DNA from: Plecoglossus altivelis
Lineage: Eukaryota; Chordata; Actinopteri; Osmeriformes; Plecoglossidae
Reading direction: 5' to 3'
Length of the DNA stretch: 64,000 nucleotides
NCBI GenBank assembly: GCA_036571765.1
Contig: BROE01000023.1
Span: forward strand, 2,610,688-2,674,687
Shown here: in pieces, positions 21,501 to 34,911 of the stretch
Numbering within the stretch: the stretch's first letter is position 1
Layout: every line of letters starts with the position of its first letter
Made by a program: the position numbers and the translations under genes
The notes under the pieces: model-generated
Told to the model about the DNA's origin: nothing
Seen by the model: the letters and a program-made list of their open reading frames with translations, nothing else
Database searches by the model: none

Positions 21501-23575
21501 GTTCAGGCTGCTTCCAAGCTGACTTCCTCATTCTGAATCATGTAAATCTAGCTTTGCTGTAACTCTGGACTAGAAGACCAAACTGAAGCAGAAACATGCT
21601 GCACGATCCATTTTTCCGTCAGTCTGAAATATCTGTACGTTGGACTCAACCTGGTCCTGCCATGGCCGTCATCCTTGCCTCTCAGCCTGATGTTCCACAA
21701 TGGAAAAACACATCCTACCCTACAATATAATTACTCCAATTGCACCATACTCAATTAAGCCCCCCCAAATAATGTCTTAACCCTGTCTCATTTTGTCGTT
21801 ACAACCCAAAGCACATTTCCCCCCCCCTCTTCCTGCTTCAATAGGCAGCTAGTTATTTCCGAGACTATTAGACCACAGGCTTATATGGGCAGAGTAGCAT
21901 CTGCTAATGTATTTAGCAGGAAATAGCCGCAGCAAATCTTCCCCAGCACAGTAAATAATTATTTTTAGTAAGTCACCAGATCTTTCTTTCTGCTTTAAGA
22001 GTAATCTCATTATTCCAGTTTTCATTTGAGCTCACATAGGCAATCAATATTTGAATGATTCACATTGTCTGTTTGGACATTTGTCGTTTAACAAAATCAA
22101 AAGATATGCATTACACTCTCTTATTGTATTAGTATGAAACATTCTTTTGGCCGTTTTATTTACATTGTAAATGTATTTTTAATATACTCTTAATATTATT
22201 GTGATGAACATAAGCAATCTTGAGAACAATTGTATTACTCACAATGTATAAGTCACAATATCCAATCATATTCTGGCTGATCCCACATTTTATGCATTTA
22301 TGTTTCTTTCAAAACTTTTGTTTCAATTGGATTTTATTGGCTCACTGCATATCATTGTTCCACTATGCATCTGTTAATAATAAATGGAATCGCATGTCTG
22401 AGTTATGCCGTTTCCTCTCTCGTTCCAGTTCTCTTTCCTGAGACAACAACCACAGGATGAGGCCTAGGAGGAGGTAAGCTGATGAGCGCAGCCCCCCTTC
22501 ACTTGTGATGAGCTGTTGGGGAGAGAGGACCTCTCTGCACGCAAACTCTTCACTAGTCTGCTCAGACCGTTTTTGGCCAGTCCACTTCAAACCAGTCAGC
22601 GCAATACACGACACATGATTTACAACCAAACTAACAACCCCCAAACAAAATCATGCAACTTCTTCCATGTCCAGCAAATTCCATGTATCGGTTGCGGTAT
22701 CAAGTTTCACATATTTAATATCGGTTCCGCAAGTGGTAAAAAACTGCAATTCCACTAAAACTCTCCCTCCTGACATCTAGTCTGCTGAAAAAAAGAGGCA
22801 GGATGAGGGGGGTTGAGTGGTGCCTCGGCAGATCTGGCAACCCTAATTCTGAGGTGACTGAGAGAGAGAGGGAGACTGACTTCCACTGATGAGCCCAGAC
22901 CTGGGCAAGCTGTGCCGTGCTGCGCGATCTGGCCGGCCCTCGGAAGCCTGATTGATAGAGTGTGATGAGACTGTCACAGAAGGAAGGAATCGGGAGACAG
23001 AGAGAGGAGATGAGTGTGCGCCTGGCTGAGAGAGAAAGAGAGGCAGAGCGAGAGAGGCAGATCGAGAGAGAGAGAGGGAGAGACAGGGAAGAAGAGAGAA
23101 TGATAGAGAGATGGACTTGTGAGACAGAGGGGATGGAGGTGTGGCTGGCTTGTGGGTTATTGTGAATGGTCAAGATTGGAAGAACAGATTAGGCTGCACA
23201 GCGCCAAGGAGAGACTGGGGTGAAGTTGGCATTGCGGCCAATTAAAGTTTGACAGCTAGTTGATTAAAGGTACGGCCGATCAAGCACTTGCCAAGTGGAA
23301 AGATGATTCTTGAATGTATGCTCAACATATTACAGGTGTGAATGGTCATGTTGCAGTAATAAGTTAACATGTGCCTCAGACATCATGTAAAGAGGAGAGC
23401 TTTTGTGGACTCAGGGAAGCCTGGCTAGGGAGCCTCAAAATCCCTATATTGTGATTTCCACGGTTAGTGATTTCCAACTCAATAAGGGCCCCATGTTTTA
23501 CTTCTACACTTTCTTTCTTGCCCGAGGAGAGGAAGGCTGACTCGCCAGAATGCCAACGTTATTATTAGTTCCTCA
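21501..23575. other. Stretch without recognisable gene
   Basis: AT-rich from about 21700 to 22400, then GA-rich patches at 22860-22885 and 23025-23125. One non-coding exon-like segment lies at 22429-22473. Confidence 0.4.
22429..22473 (+). other. Candidate 45-nt non-coding exon
   Basis: A pyrimidine-rich tract and TTCCAG acceptor precede 45 nt ending in GAG|GTAAGC. All three plus-strand frames contain a stop, so if spliced it would be an untranslated, terminal or non-coding-RNA exon. Confidence 0.18.
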
Positions 23576-23591
23576 CAAATGTGTAGGGAAG

Positions 23592-23594
23592 CAG

Positions 23595-23626
<32 letters not shown>

Positions 23627-23640
23627 ACAGAGGTAGAGGG
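23592..23640. repeat. GA-rich microsatellite
   Basis: (GA)n with GGGAGA interruptions. More GA-rich DNA follows at 23735-23775. Confidence 0.8.
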
Positions 23641-24129
23641 TTTTGTGTGTGTGTGGATTTGCAAACACGCAAGTTCACATTTGTGGGTCTGTGCAGGAGG
23701 GAGAGAACAGAAGAGAGAGGCCCTGACCAGGGTAGCAGAGAGAGCGAGAGAGGGAGGAAGAGAAAGAGACAGGGGCCCTGGAGCGCTTATATCTTGCCCG
23801 GCAAGCACCAATCGGGGCCCCAGGAGCCCACCCCACCCCCTCCACCACACCTCTCTTGCTCTCTCTCTCTCCCAATGGGGCCACCCACCAGCACGCCAGC
23901 CCGCTAAGCCAGGCAGCCAGGCAACCAGGTGAAATAAGTAATTCCCTTTCAGGGGCAAAGGGTGGTGCGGGGGTAGAGGGGAGGGAGGGAAGGGGGCGCC
24001 TCGGAGACTCGGCCCGCGAAATGGCAGCTCACTTTGGCAGATCAATGCACTCTCTCTTCCCTGCGCGCTGCTCTGGAGTGATAGCCAGCAGAAGAAGACG
24101 AAAAAAATGGAAAGAAGGAATAGGAAGAG

Positions 24130-24400
24130 AGAGAGAGTGTGGGGAGAAAAATGTTAGCAGAGCATTTAATGATATTTGCCACGGTCTCTCTGAGTGAGCT
24201 CTGCAGAGCGGAGAGAGAGCGCTTTGCATAAACTCAAAGGACACGAGATATTGCTGTCGCCTCTGTACGAGGAAAAAAAAGTGCCTGAGCCAGCCCCCGC
24301 CGATAGATATGAACACATTTCAGCAGCTGGAGGGACATTTCGCCAATATGAATGATATTAACGATAATCACGTTGAATTACTCGGCTGTGTTGAAATGGT
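24130..24400. promoter_or_regulatory. Candidate conserved non-coding element
   Basis: After a short GA run, non-repetitive sequence with GCATTTAATGATATTTGCC, CTTTGCATAAAC (POU-like) and AATGATATTAACGATAATCA words. Enhancer-like composition, with no direct proof of conservation. Confidence 0.3.
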
Positions 24401-25540
24401 CTGAACTACTCAACATTGTAGACATTCCAGTTTTTTGCCATTTGTTTCGGTGTTGGCTGCACACATGTAGGTGATAGTACATTCTATTCCACGTGCGATA
24501 GAGACGCCCACATGGCTGCGTGTTCTGTTCTCTGCTTTCACAAGATTGACTCAATAGTCAACGCGTTGAAAATTGCAAAGGAAGATTTTGCGTGTTCAAA
24601 TCTACAGCGGCCAGTCATTTATCTGTCAATTACAGTTTGCTTTTGTGTTTGACGTCACTAATAATCCATTCCATCAAGGAAAATGACCATGATGGCCCTG
24701 GAAGAGAAGAACAAAAAAAACAAAAAAAGATTTGACAAGCAATAACAATTAGCGGTTGTGGCCCCATAAACCATTGACCATGAACTGCGGCATGGACAGT
24801 CTAATAATGCAGATTATCTGGCGGTCCTTTGAGCCAAATTGATTTCTTCATCTTTAGAAAGCCTCTGAGTAAATCGGTCATGCATGGAGCTGTACGCGTG
24901 TGTTGTTGACATTGCTGAAAGCCACCATGTTGATCCCTCTGCAGTTATCGGAATCTGTGTAAAACCCATGGCATTGATTATTGATTGGATCCAGGCAGCC
25001 GTGTATGTGCTACCCTCCTTACCCCCTGGGGTGGATGAAAGCAGTCGCCTTGTCAGTGTGCTCCAGGTGGCTAGCCTGTTGTGATGGTGAGACGCACACC
25101 GATGCGAGGCGAAGGTTTCTAATGTTGAAACGAGGAGGGGAACGTTCTCCCTTATCTCCTCTGGAAAAACCTAACAACAAAAAAGCTCCTGTCAACCAAA
25201 TTCCCCCTCAACAACTCTCCCACGCGTCGCTTGCGAGACGCACATCATTCGCCCATTCTTCCCTCCCCTTCCGAAAGCCCCCGATGTGTCGTTTTCACAA
25301 TCTGGAGCCACTCGGCTTCAAAGAGGCCCTGTTGAGCACACTTCCAGGCCTATGCAGACGCGAACACGCGCCATGAATTGCCCTTGATTACAGAGCCAGA
25401 ACCAGGATGAGTGCGGAGGGGAAGAGCATAGAAAGAGGAGAAAAGAACACCGTTGCTCAGCTCGGCGGCACAGCAGAAGAAGAGGGGCTGAGAGAGTCAG
25501 TCAGATGCGTGTAGCGTCTCGTCAGAGGCAGGTGGGCCGG
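24401..25540. other. Stretch without recognisable gene
   Basis: Ordinary sequence with an A-rich patch at about 24710-24730. Open frames are short and unremarkable. Confidence 0.35.
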
Positions 25541-25574
25541 GCTGAATCCAATGCCGCCGTCAGCTGTCAAGGCG

Positions 25575-25595
25575 GTAATAAACGCAGTTTATTAC
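25575..25595. promoter_or_regulatory. Perfect inverted repeat of posterior HOX/CDX-type sites
   Basis: GTAATAAA and its exact complement TTTATTAC are separated by five bases (CGCAG). GTAATAAA is the preferred core of posterior HOX (9-13) and CDX homeodomain proteins, so two sites face each other. Surrounding bases 25540-25650 are non-repetitive. Confidence 0.4.
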
Positions 25596-25717
25596 GGATA
25601 TAATGCGCCGCCGAGTCTCACCATGCAAAATGTCAAAGCGTTCATTTTTTACCCCCCTCCAATCCATCCGCACATGAGTTTGTCAGCATCCTCCCCCCCC
25701 CCACACACACTTTCCAG

Positions 25718-25778
25718 AATGAAGGGAAGGCGAGGGAGAGAACAACAAGAAGCTTTCACCATCTCACCATTATCGTCA
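25718..25778 (+). other. Weak exon-like segment
   Basis: A C-rich tract with CACACACTTTCCAG, then 61 nt with an ATG at 25719 opening 20 codons to a TCA|GTAAGC donor. The C/CA-rich upstream tract mimics a polypyrimidine tract and may be coincidental. Confidence 0.12.
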
Positions 25779-25924
25779 GTAAGCTGGGAGGATGAGGAAG
25801 AGAGACCGGGACTGTCAGATAGTGGGGATGGGGGAAGGGGGGGGAGGGGAGAGGGCACATAGAATGTGGCAGAAACAGGAGCTAGAGATGGTGGTTAAAT
25901 GGAGACTTAAAAAAGCAGGCTTGA

Positions 25925-25990
25925 GAGAGATACAGAGAACGAGAGAGAGAGAAAGAGAGATGGAGAGACAGAGAGGGACAGAGAGAGAAG
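25925..25990. repeat. GA-rich microsatellite
   Basis: Imperfect GAGA repeat of about 65 bp. Confidence 0.8.
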
Positions 25991-28575
25991 CCCTTGTCAT
26001 GACTAGGTCTTGCCACCCACTGTAATAGTCGATGTGAAACATCCAAGTGGAAAATCTAGACAATGCAAGCAGGCTGACTCGGCATCTTCTATGTAAATAG
26101 AATGAACATCGTGAAATATTAGCCAGCGTCAGGGATTTTTTCGAGTATGCATTGAAAACTACTTGACCCTGTGGAATCCTTCGGTCGTTTGGGTGCAGAT
26201 TGTGCGTGGGTGTGTTTGTCTTGGTGTGTGTGTGTGTGTCAATGTGCAGATGTTCTCGTGTAAATCAAGGGATGCTAACTGTCTCCAACCAGAATTCCCC
26301 AGGAAAGTCTGAACGTGCAAACGTAAGATAGCATCATAATGTATCTAGACATCAGTATCACTTCTGACCTCTGCCTCACTGAAACCCTTAAATACTGTAC
26401 ACAGTAATATGACAGGGCACTTCTCTGTCATCATTTTCCAGATCGCTCATACAAGGAGCTTCATATTGAATTATGATTGTCACATTCAGCCTGTGATTGG
26501 GTGGGAGGATGTGACTTAGCCCTTCGAGAGAATGGCTCTGATTTAATACTGACATTCAGCCCAGGACAGGCTGATTGAACTGATTTACGGTTCCGACCAA
26601 CACACTCCACAAGTACATAGCCGCTAATTTCCTGACGAGGATGCCATTTTTTTCCTTATGGAGGGCTTTTCAGTGTGTTTGGCTTTGGATAAGATTGGTA
26701 CAGTGACACAAGTTATTAGTTAACCATACCATTTCCTTTTACTACATGCCAAATACATGGCTATACACGGAGTGCAAACACTGGAGTCATAGTTTTCTGT
26801 GCTGTATTGTTACCTGTTTTGGTTGGCCTTATGTTAGGGACAGGAAGGATGGAAGCCATGTTTGATGATGGCTTGCCTGCGTGAGGAGATGTATCCCAGT
26901 GTCTGGGATCCTCAACTTGGTCATACTCTTAGAAAAGACAAGGATCATTAGTTTCCTTGACTCACTCTTGACTCTGTTACACACTCCAACAAATCTCATC
27001 AATCACAGTCTGCATTTACGTTTACGTTGCACTTGCAGCCAGTAATGCGTATTGTCATGGCAACATTGGAATGCGTGGGGTGGGGTGGGGGTATCCTGAC
27101 CTGCCAGATGGTTTGTTGCACGTAAACATCTGGGATGTTGCCCTTGAAAACTGTTTGGAAAAGGACAAAAGGAAAAAATACCCAGGCAAGTAAAAGTGAT
27201 TGGACGAATGTTCTGTTCTTCATCGTATCTCACAGGCTAACTTCAACCGGTAGCCGCAAGTAGTTTCTCAGGATGTTGATCTGAATGTAGTTCAGGGCAG
27301 GCACAAAAGAATAACTCGACGAGCTTGGCAAGATGCAGTTGTCTCCCAAGGTTAGGGATCGGGGCGTGGGCATCGGGGAGGGGGGGGGATGATGCACGGT
27401 ATGAAGAATAGGATATTACTCATCCCTGGTGAAACATGTTGCAATGGAATCCAGTCAATCCAGTCAATGCCCATAATATCAAAAGACCTTTGTACCAGTC
27501 TTGATGTATCTTCCTTTTCATTGTTGTCACCTTCATCTGGAAGGGAACAGCATTCTGTCATAGGAGTGAAACAGATATATGACAAGCCTCATGTCTCCCC
27601 TGGCAACCGACAGTCCATTGTATTGTCCTTGGACTATGTGACCAATCAGGTGGAAGGATGGTAAACCATAAATTCAACCCACCTGTTTTGACAGGGCAAA
27701 GCAAAAGTTCTGTTTGTGTTTGCTACACTTACGACACCCCGTGCAATTTCCCTTTAAACATGCTCTCTCTGTCGGCGCTTCTTCAGAGCATCTAAGTGCA
27801 CACTCTCTTTGTGGAACACAGTGCCTTCCTGGTGTCGCTGAAAAGCCGGTGACTCCAGGCCTCTCTCCTACTCCCACGTTATTAAAATGCTAATCGCGCA
27901 GACAATCAAGCCCCGTCCATGTCGCGCCGTTCCCAAAACGACGCTAGTCGAGACACAATGGATGCTTTCATCCGAATGCTGTTCCTGTACTTGTTTACAT
28001 GGCAAGTTATGATGCTCAGCAGGTGCATCCGAATTCGTTTTTTCATGAAGAGAATAGACGCTGTGATTATACTCCTGGTGCTTCTACCATGTTAAGTCTT
28101 ACTTGTACAAAGACGGACAATAATTAAAGGAGGAGTATGAATAGGACATTTGAATATTTTCAGAATTGCCAACAGAGATGGAAGTTAGAAGTGCAGTTCA
28201 TGTTTGACAAAGAATGTGTGAAGAGGCTCAGCCACGCTTGAATAGATTAGCGGTTCTCTGTCAGACATCCGATGCAGCCTGTCTTTCTCCCGCCACATGC
28301 ATCCTCGCCTCTCATGAAGGCCTAGTCCACATCAGCTGACCAAACTTGCCTTAAAGAAGCATTCATCGCTAACACATACAAGGAGACTAGACTTGCCCCG
28401 GCCGAAAGACAGGCATCAAGATATGTCTTAACGGCCGCTGCCTTTCTTGTAACTGCTCTACTTCGTTTAGGTGTTCTTGTTTGCATCAACACTTGTGTCA
28501 TTCACAGTTTTATGTCTTAAGCTAATTTCACGGTCTAGAGGTTTGAACGGATGGCTGAGGTTGGCATTGTTCTGA
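25991..28575. other. Long stretch without recognisable gene
   Basis: Ordinary sequence with a short TG run at about 26223-26240 and a G-rich patch at 27375-27388. No gene or repeat family recognised. Confidence 0.4.
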
Positions 28576-28580
28576 GGGGG

Positions 28581-28650
28581 TGAGAGAGAGAGAGATAGAG
28601 AGAGAGCGAGAGAGAGAGAGATAGACAGATAAATAGATAGAAAGATAAAT

Positions 28651-28720
<70 letters not shown>
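28581..28720. repeat. Compound (GA)n/(GATA)n microsatellite
   Basis: GA repeats, then GATA/AAATAGATA units (about 28610-28660), then a perfect (GA)n run of about 55 bp. The whole is 140 bp. Confidence 0.92.
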
Positions 28721-28722
<2 letters not shown>

Positions 28723-31115
28723 GTGGGGAGAAAATGTAGCACGCCACTGCAGATGCCATGTTTACAAATGAGACCTTCATACACTGATAGCCTTAAGAGT
28801 TCCGTATGTTGCCTCGTATTAACCCTCTGACCTTGAACTCCACCATCCAGTGAGCAAGAGTGTGGACTGAGCTCTTTATGGAGCCACAGAGACACACAAC
28901 ATTAGATACAAAAAGTTGCAGGAATTTACTTGAATATAATCAAACAGCTAGATATTGAACAATATAGTGCTGTTATTGCTAGCTTTCTAAATGTGACCTA
29001 TAGATGTTTCTAGGCATATGTATCTTTTATATGAGGTCAAATGTCTTGGCAGAAAATTGGAATACTAAGTGTTATCAGAACAATTTGACATTTCTGGGTC
29101 ACTTGATATAATTGTTATTGATATTCTTTTGAAATCCGTAGAAAGCCCTGTGCGATATTGCATCCAGAGAACTTTGCCATGTCAATTTAATTGCTCTGCT
29201 AGATTCTAAGCTGAGCACCAACAATGCCCTTTTAGCTGGACATAGTTTCCACTGGTGCAATGGCTTATTTAGCAAACCAGGCAAACAGACCAATTACTTT
29301 GGATGGAAATCAATTCTGGGACGGCGACAACAGCATCAGTTGTAACAGAAAATGACACAAAGTATATGTTTCGCTTCACAACCAGCTAAAAAATTAATAA
29401 CATAAAGGAATTTAGTTTTCTGTCCAATCAATCTATAGACATTGAAGACATTTTTGGACTTGTGTACGTGCGTACAATTAAAAGCTGAGGAGAAACACAA
29501 AGATGTGAGAGTGTCTTCAACAATCTCCTCTGAGACAAATTAGAAGTTGATGGGTTTTTATGTACATGATGTGTTCTGTCTTAACCATCAAATCCAGAAT
29601 CCATCCTCACTCTCTAGGGTGGACTGGATTAGAGGAAACTCTTAGACTTAGTCCACTGGCTGGGAGTCTGGCCACATGAAAATGGCAGCTCCCAAATCTT
29701 TGTCCATGTTGTGTTCTTCTCCGGATTAAATAACAATTATTTTGGCTGACCTGTCTTGTCTGCCAGGTTAATTAAGCGGCCTTACAAAGAAGACAATTCT
29801 GAAGGCATACGCAGCAGCACACATACAGTATGAGAGAATGTTTTCTCTTCAGAGAAGGCCAACTTGTATTGCGTTTGAGTTGAACAACTTTTACTGTCCT
29901 TGAGAGCAAGGTCAACATAAGGATTTGGGTTTATGAATCTGTACATTTCTTTTCGGCCCTTATATGAATAAATGAAGCGTTCTCCTAGTTATGATGACAT
30001 GCAATATGCAACATAAAAAATTTAAAAAAACGATTGGAATCTTAGTGATGGCTAATAATGTCTAAGTTATTTTCTTTGCAAGATAGTCGCTGTTCCACAT
30101 TTAGCACAAACCTGCTTTTAACCTGCTTTCAAGCGAAGAACTACCAAGCTCTATTGTTAAATCCTCTATTGCATTACAATGAGTGTCATATTGGAATTAA
30201 AATGAATAATTGAATTAGAATGTGTATTCATCGTAGCCACAATTTTCTGGTCATATCATACTGTAACCGTCCTTTTATAGAAAGTAAGACCAAGATAATA
30301 ATAATAACGTAAATTGCATGACGTTCAATCCCATTACGTTACCATCAAAGAATATCTAGTCAAGTAGTTATCTTCTCGATCAATGACGGGCTGGAAGTAG
30401 GAACAGCATTCATATCACTGGAAGTAACCGCTACTGAGCTGTGCTTCCAACAGAGACCATTCCTCTGTGTCAATTGGCACATGTGGCACTGCACTATAAG
30501 CTGTCGATCTTCATTCCTACTAGACCCCCGTCTGGCCCAGATAGACCGCTCATGTGTCAGAACCACAGAGCCCATTTCCTGCAGTCCGATGCGACTGTCA
30601 AGCTTCGCCAACCATGAAAGCCCCGTACGTGACGCCCGAAATTACCTCATCGCACAACGCCAGACTCCAGTGGTAGAGTCCAAAGCAAGCCTTTAAAGGC
30701 TTTCTTGAGAGTAGGTTGATGCAATGTATGGACCCAATTCATCTAGTATTGCCTTCCTCCCCCAATACACACTCACATGCAATAACAAGGCGCTTGTTCC
30801 TTAGCTAAAAACCAGTGACCTACTCCAGGGAAGGATTAGATGCGCCTTGCTGTTTGTGCTAGTTCAGTCTAGTGTTGAAAGTCGGTTCGATGTGCAGTTT
30901 CACACGTTGACAGTAAGTACAGGACCTACAGTTGAAACATTGATCTGGCTTGATGTGTACCCCAGATCTGGCGCATCAATCCCAGAATGTTCTGGTAAAA
31001 CCACACCACACCCCTCATTTACGTTGCAGAAGGCAGGGGGTTTGTTCACGGTTTTTGCGGTAGGTTTTGTCATGACACAGGTCTGTTGAGATCGGCGCTC
31101 ATCCCACATTTCCCA
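28721..31115. other. Long AT-rich stretch without recognisable gene
   Basis: AT-rich DNA with short ATA repeats near 30296-30306. No gene, no recognised transposon. Confidence 0.4.
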
Positions 31116-31119
31116 GGGA

Positions 31120-31460
31120 AATGCAAGTGTGCTTTAGACCTAATGAAGGGCCTTGGAGACAAGAGGCGAAAACAAACCTGACTCCGTCTTGCCCAATTAC
31201 CAGACAGTGCAGCCAGTCACTTAGCCAGTTAATACACGGTGTGCTATTAATTACTGTTTGTAAACAATGCACTTTGCTGAGATTACTGTGTGCACTCTGT
31301 GTCCTCCATTTGCGCTCGGTAATTCTCACAAGTGATTAAGTAGTGCAGCTAGGACAGCTGTTCAGAATGAGTTCATTGGCATGTTTAATTAATTGGACTT
31401 GAGATAATTATTCAATCATTGCTTTGATTAATTTTCATGCATCCCGGATTATGCATCAAC
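31120..31460. promoter_or_regulatory. Candidate conserved non-coding element, homeodomain-rich
   Basis: The densest cluster of homeodomain-type cores in the window: TATTAATTACTG (31243), TTTAATTAATTGG (31384), GATAATTATTCAATCATTG (31403) and GATTAATTTTCATGCAT (31427), with a GTAAACA forkhead-type word at 31260. Repeat-free for over 300 bp. Confidence 0.4.
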
Positions 31461-33030
31461 TGTCTAGTTGATGTCAATAGTTTCCAAAGTATTGAAATAT
31501 CTTGCAAGCTCCTACAAGACTGCCGAGTCTCCTCCCCTGAAAACACCCCAACGACTCTTTCTTGATTCGGAGCACAAGGCAAGTGAACAGGAAGAAGCAA
31601 TTAGCACTTTCTTGCATGCCATTTTGGATGATATATTCTGCTAAACAAACCCAGTATCCTTTAAAGTCACATGTTGCTAACTGTACGCTACATCATGTAG
31701 ACAAGCTGCAGAGCTTGTCTGCTAGATATCAAAAGAGCTGCAACCTACCACCACCCCCCCTCCCCTGCTGTCTGTGTCTGTGTTAAGACTTCATTCAGTC
31801 TGCAAGATGGTAGAAACATACTTCTCCTTCACTCGGCTTGCTTTTGGAAACCAAGTGAAGGAAGAGCAAGCAAATCGTTTGTGCGAGATCTTGTCAAACA
31901 GATTAATTCCCACCCCAGGCCTTGAGGGTACTGCACCATTTTTTTTCTTCTGTCATGCTGCTTTGTGAAGCTCCCTCTTGATAATACCCCAAAGATAAAA
32001 TTAATTGTGAAGGGGGGGAAGGGAGATTGGGCGAGTATCTACAAGGACCTTGAGCAACACATGAGGCTCTCTCTCTCTCTCTGTGCATGTGGAGACACAG
32101 GGCGCATCATGCCATCTGAAGCTTGCAGCTCCCTACGAGTGCCAACTCTGGTGTGAAGCTGCCCGGATGTAGTCTGTTCTAGACTCCTGTAGGACAAATG
32201 TGCAGAGACAGATCGAACCCAGATAACATTTCTCCTCACCAAAGATTGTTGGCAGTAGAATTACCATCATGGTCAAAGTCGTTCTGTTACTAAATGACTA
32301 CTACTTCTACCATGACCACTGGTTCTACAGCAGCATACACTTAATGCAACTGCTTAAAAAAAAATATATATATACATATATTATGAATAGTATAGTCTTC
32401 TATATAGGCTATAATAGTCTTTTGTCAAGTAATAACTTCTACTACTACTACTATAACTACTACTAGTTCTATAAGTAATACATATGGTTTGTACTTCTAC
32501 ACAAATAATACTTGACTACTTCTACGACAAAAATTGAGGGTGACGAAAAAGAAGTAAGTATTTTCAGAGCATAAGTAGCTGGGTAGAACACCACCCTTTT
32601 CTGCCAGCAAGATGGAGAAATAGGATAGTGTCAACTCAAACTTAGTAGTCGTTTAGCGTCTGCCTGTCTCTGGCAAAATGGCTAATCCCAGTAAGGCAAC
32701 AGCTTGCTGTTGTACGCTCAGGCCATATTGCCTGTCACAATACTACTCAAGTCAATTGGGACGACTGGCGCTGTATGTGAGAAGCTCCACCCTCAAGAAC
32801 TGTCCAGAGAGCCTTCCGCTCATGTCTAACACGTCTCTAGTCAGGCTGGCGTTGCCAGTGCCCCCGCAGGCCACGCCTCGACCGCGGCCTGGCTCAGCAG
32901 TCACACTGCTTTGTTGACGGCAGCGCGGGCTAGGAGGGTGGGAGGGAAGGAAGGAAGGGAGGGAGGTAGGAGAAGGGTATGGGGGGTGGAGGGGCGGACA
33001 CATTAAGGCAAGGGCACATTTAAAGGGCTC
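31461..33030. other. Stretch without recognisable gene
   Basis: Contains a CT run at about 32068-32082, TA-rich DNA at about 32361-32380, TAC repeats at about 32439-32465, and GGGA-rich DNA at 32935-32995. Confidence 0.4.
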
Positions 33031-33034
33031 CCTA

Positions 33035-33260
33035 GTGACTGCAGCGCTCCCTTGCCACCGACAAGCGGCAGATGGTGTGAACGACTGTATCGGTGTCTGC
33101 GGCGGACTCCATCACACCAGGCGACACGCTGCCGCCCACACCGTGCTCCGCGTTGTCCTGGAGACAGACTCAGCGGAGACGCCACCGGTGCGTGCTGGAA
33201 CAGTCAAAACACGTCGGCCGACCGCTAGGAAGTGGACTGTGTTCTTTGGCCGCGCCGATC
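33035..33260. promoter_or_regulatory. CpG-rich block
   Basis: About 20 CpG in 225 bp, well above the local background, directly left of a candidate conserved block. It could be an orphan CpG island associated with an enhancer or an unannotated promoter. Confidence 0.35.
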
Positions 33261-33440
33261 ATTAGCTCTTTTGTTTTGTCCTTCCTTCTCTCGCATAACA
33301 AAGAGTCGGTATGTTTTCTGTCTGGCCGTGAAAGCACTTGATGCGTTTTTAAGGACCCGTGCTGCGTCGTGAATGGCTAATGAGAGAGTGTTTATGTTAA
33401 TGGTTGCCAGTGAATGCATCGGGTCCTCTGGCGCCACGTT
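33261..33440. promoter_or_regulatory. Candidate conserved non-coding element
   Basis: Repeat-free sequence with CATTAGC, CTAATGAG and GTTAATGG homeodomain-type cores between a CpG block and a CA-rich array. Inference from composition only. Confidence 0.25.
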
Positions 33441-33593
33441 TGAAAAAGGTTAAGTATCTGCCAGTGTCTGTGTTGACTCTGCTGTACCTTCTGACATTCT
33501 CCCAAGACCTGGGCTAGGATGTCCTGTTAAGAGGTCTCTCTCACACGTTAGACGCACAGCCAGCTGACAGCACGCACACAGCCACACACACTC

Positions 33594-33720
33594 CCTCACA
33601 CACACACACACACACACACATACACACAAACCCACACACACACACACACACACTCCCAGACACCTACCCACCCATGCGTACACAGACACACACACACACA
33701 GACACAGACCCACACCCACA
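33594..33720. repeat. Interrupted CA microsatellite
   Basis: Several CA runs separated by ATACACA, AACCC and GACACAG words over about 125 bp. Confidence 0.9.
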
Positions 33721-34866
33721 ATGGGTCTTTCACCGGCCCACCAACCACTCCTTTCATTCCATGGTTGATATGCTGGTAGCTGTCACAGAGTTACATCATG
33801 GCTAGGAAGCGCGGGGTCCCTGGGGTACCTTGCTAGGCTCCTCGACAAGGCGGCTTCCCTCGCCAGGGCCCGCCCTGTGGCTCTGCTCTGTCACTCCGGC
33901 TCCCAGACAGGCCCAGCAGTGTCTATGACAGCCCTGGGCTGGGGGGAGAGGCAGGGAGGGTGACTGACAACACTGCTTTGGATATTAAACCATCCAATGA
34001 CACGAGGCTCTGGCTATAGGCAGACCTATATGGCCCTCAGTCTAGTTTGTTCAGTATGTTAGCCAGTAACTTTGTGCCACTAGCCATTTTGATGATTGCC
34101 CACTTAAGAGCCAATGGGACGGATGTTTGACCTCATTATGAACGCTAGATCCTAATCAAGGTGTGCTGTACAGTGCCCTCTTGAAATTCAAACTCCATCC
34201 AAAGTAATCATCCTTAACAGTTCTTGAGTTGACTTCAACTGCATTGTGTGGTACTTGCCCGTCTGCATGAATGTATGTAGAGCTTTGAGTTGACACAAAG
34301 CATCATCTTCATATTTCGGGTTGACGGAGGTGATGGTGTTGGAGGTAATGATAGGCTGATAATGGCTTTTGCGGAGGACTGCCTTTGGTGTCTATCCGGT
34401 TGCTGGGTGACAGACATTTTCAATTAACGATGGGAAATTACAGTGGTTAAATTCTGCCATCACCCTTTAAAGCGACTCCCCCCTCAGATAAACGGAACAA
34501 AATGCACATAGGCAGCAATGGCCATTTCAAGTCAGGATACTCGAGATACTTCTGGCAAGGTTGTAATATATTCATTGGAAATAATTATATTTGACGGATA
34601 CCATTACTTGACATAAAAGCACACTGCACACTGCTCTTAGCTCCAGACTCTTTACTGTACTTTCATTCATTCATAGGTTTGCCTTTATCCCATTTATGAA
34701 ATGATAGATTAGAATGGCATTTCATGGTCATTACAGAAAGACAAAAAAATCACCATAGAGGACTGTGATTTTCTTGATTCTCTTTATTTGTTTGCATATT
34801 GCTGCATATTGTTGTAAATGAAGCCCGCCCCCACACCCCCATCTCACACACACTGACACACAGACA

Positions 34867-34911
<45 letters not shown>

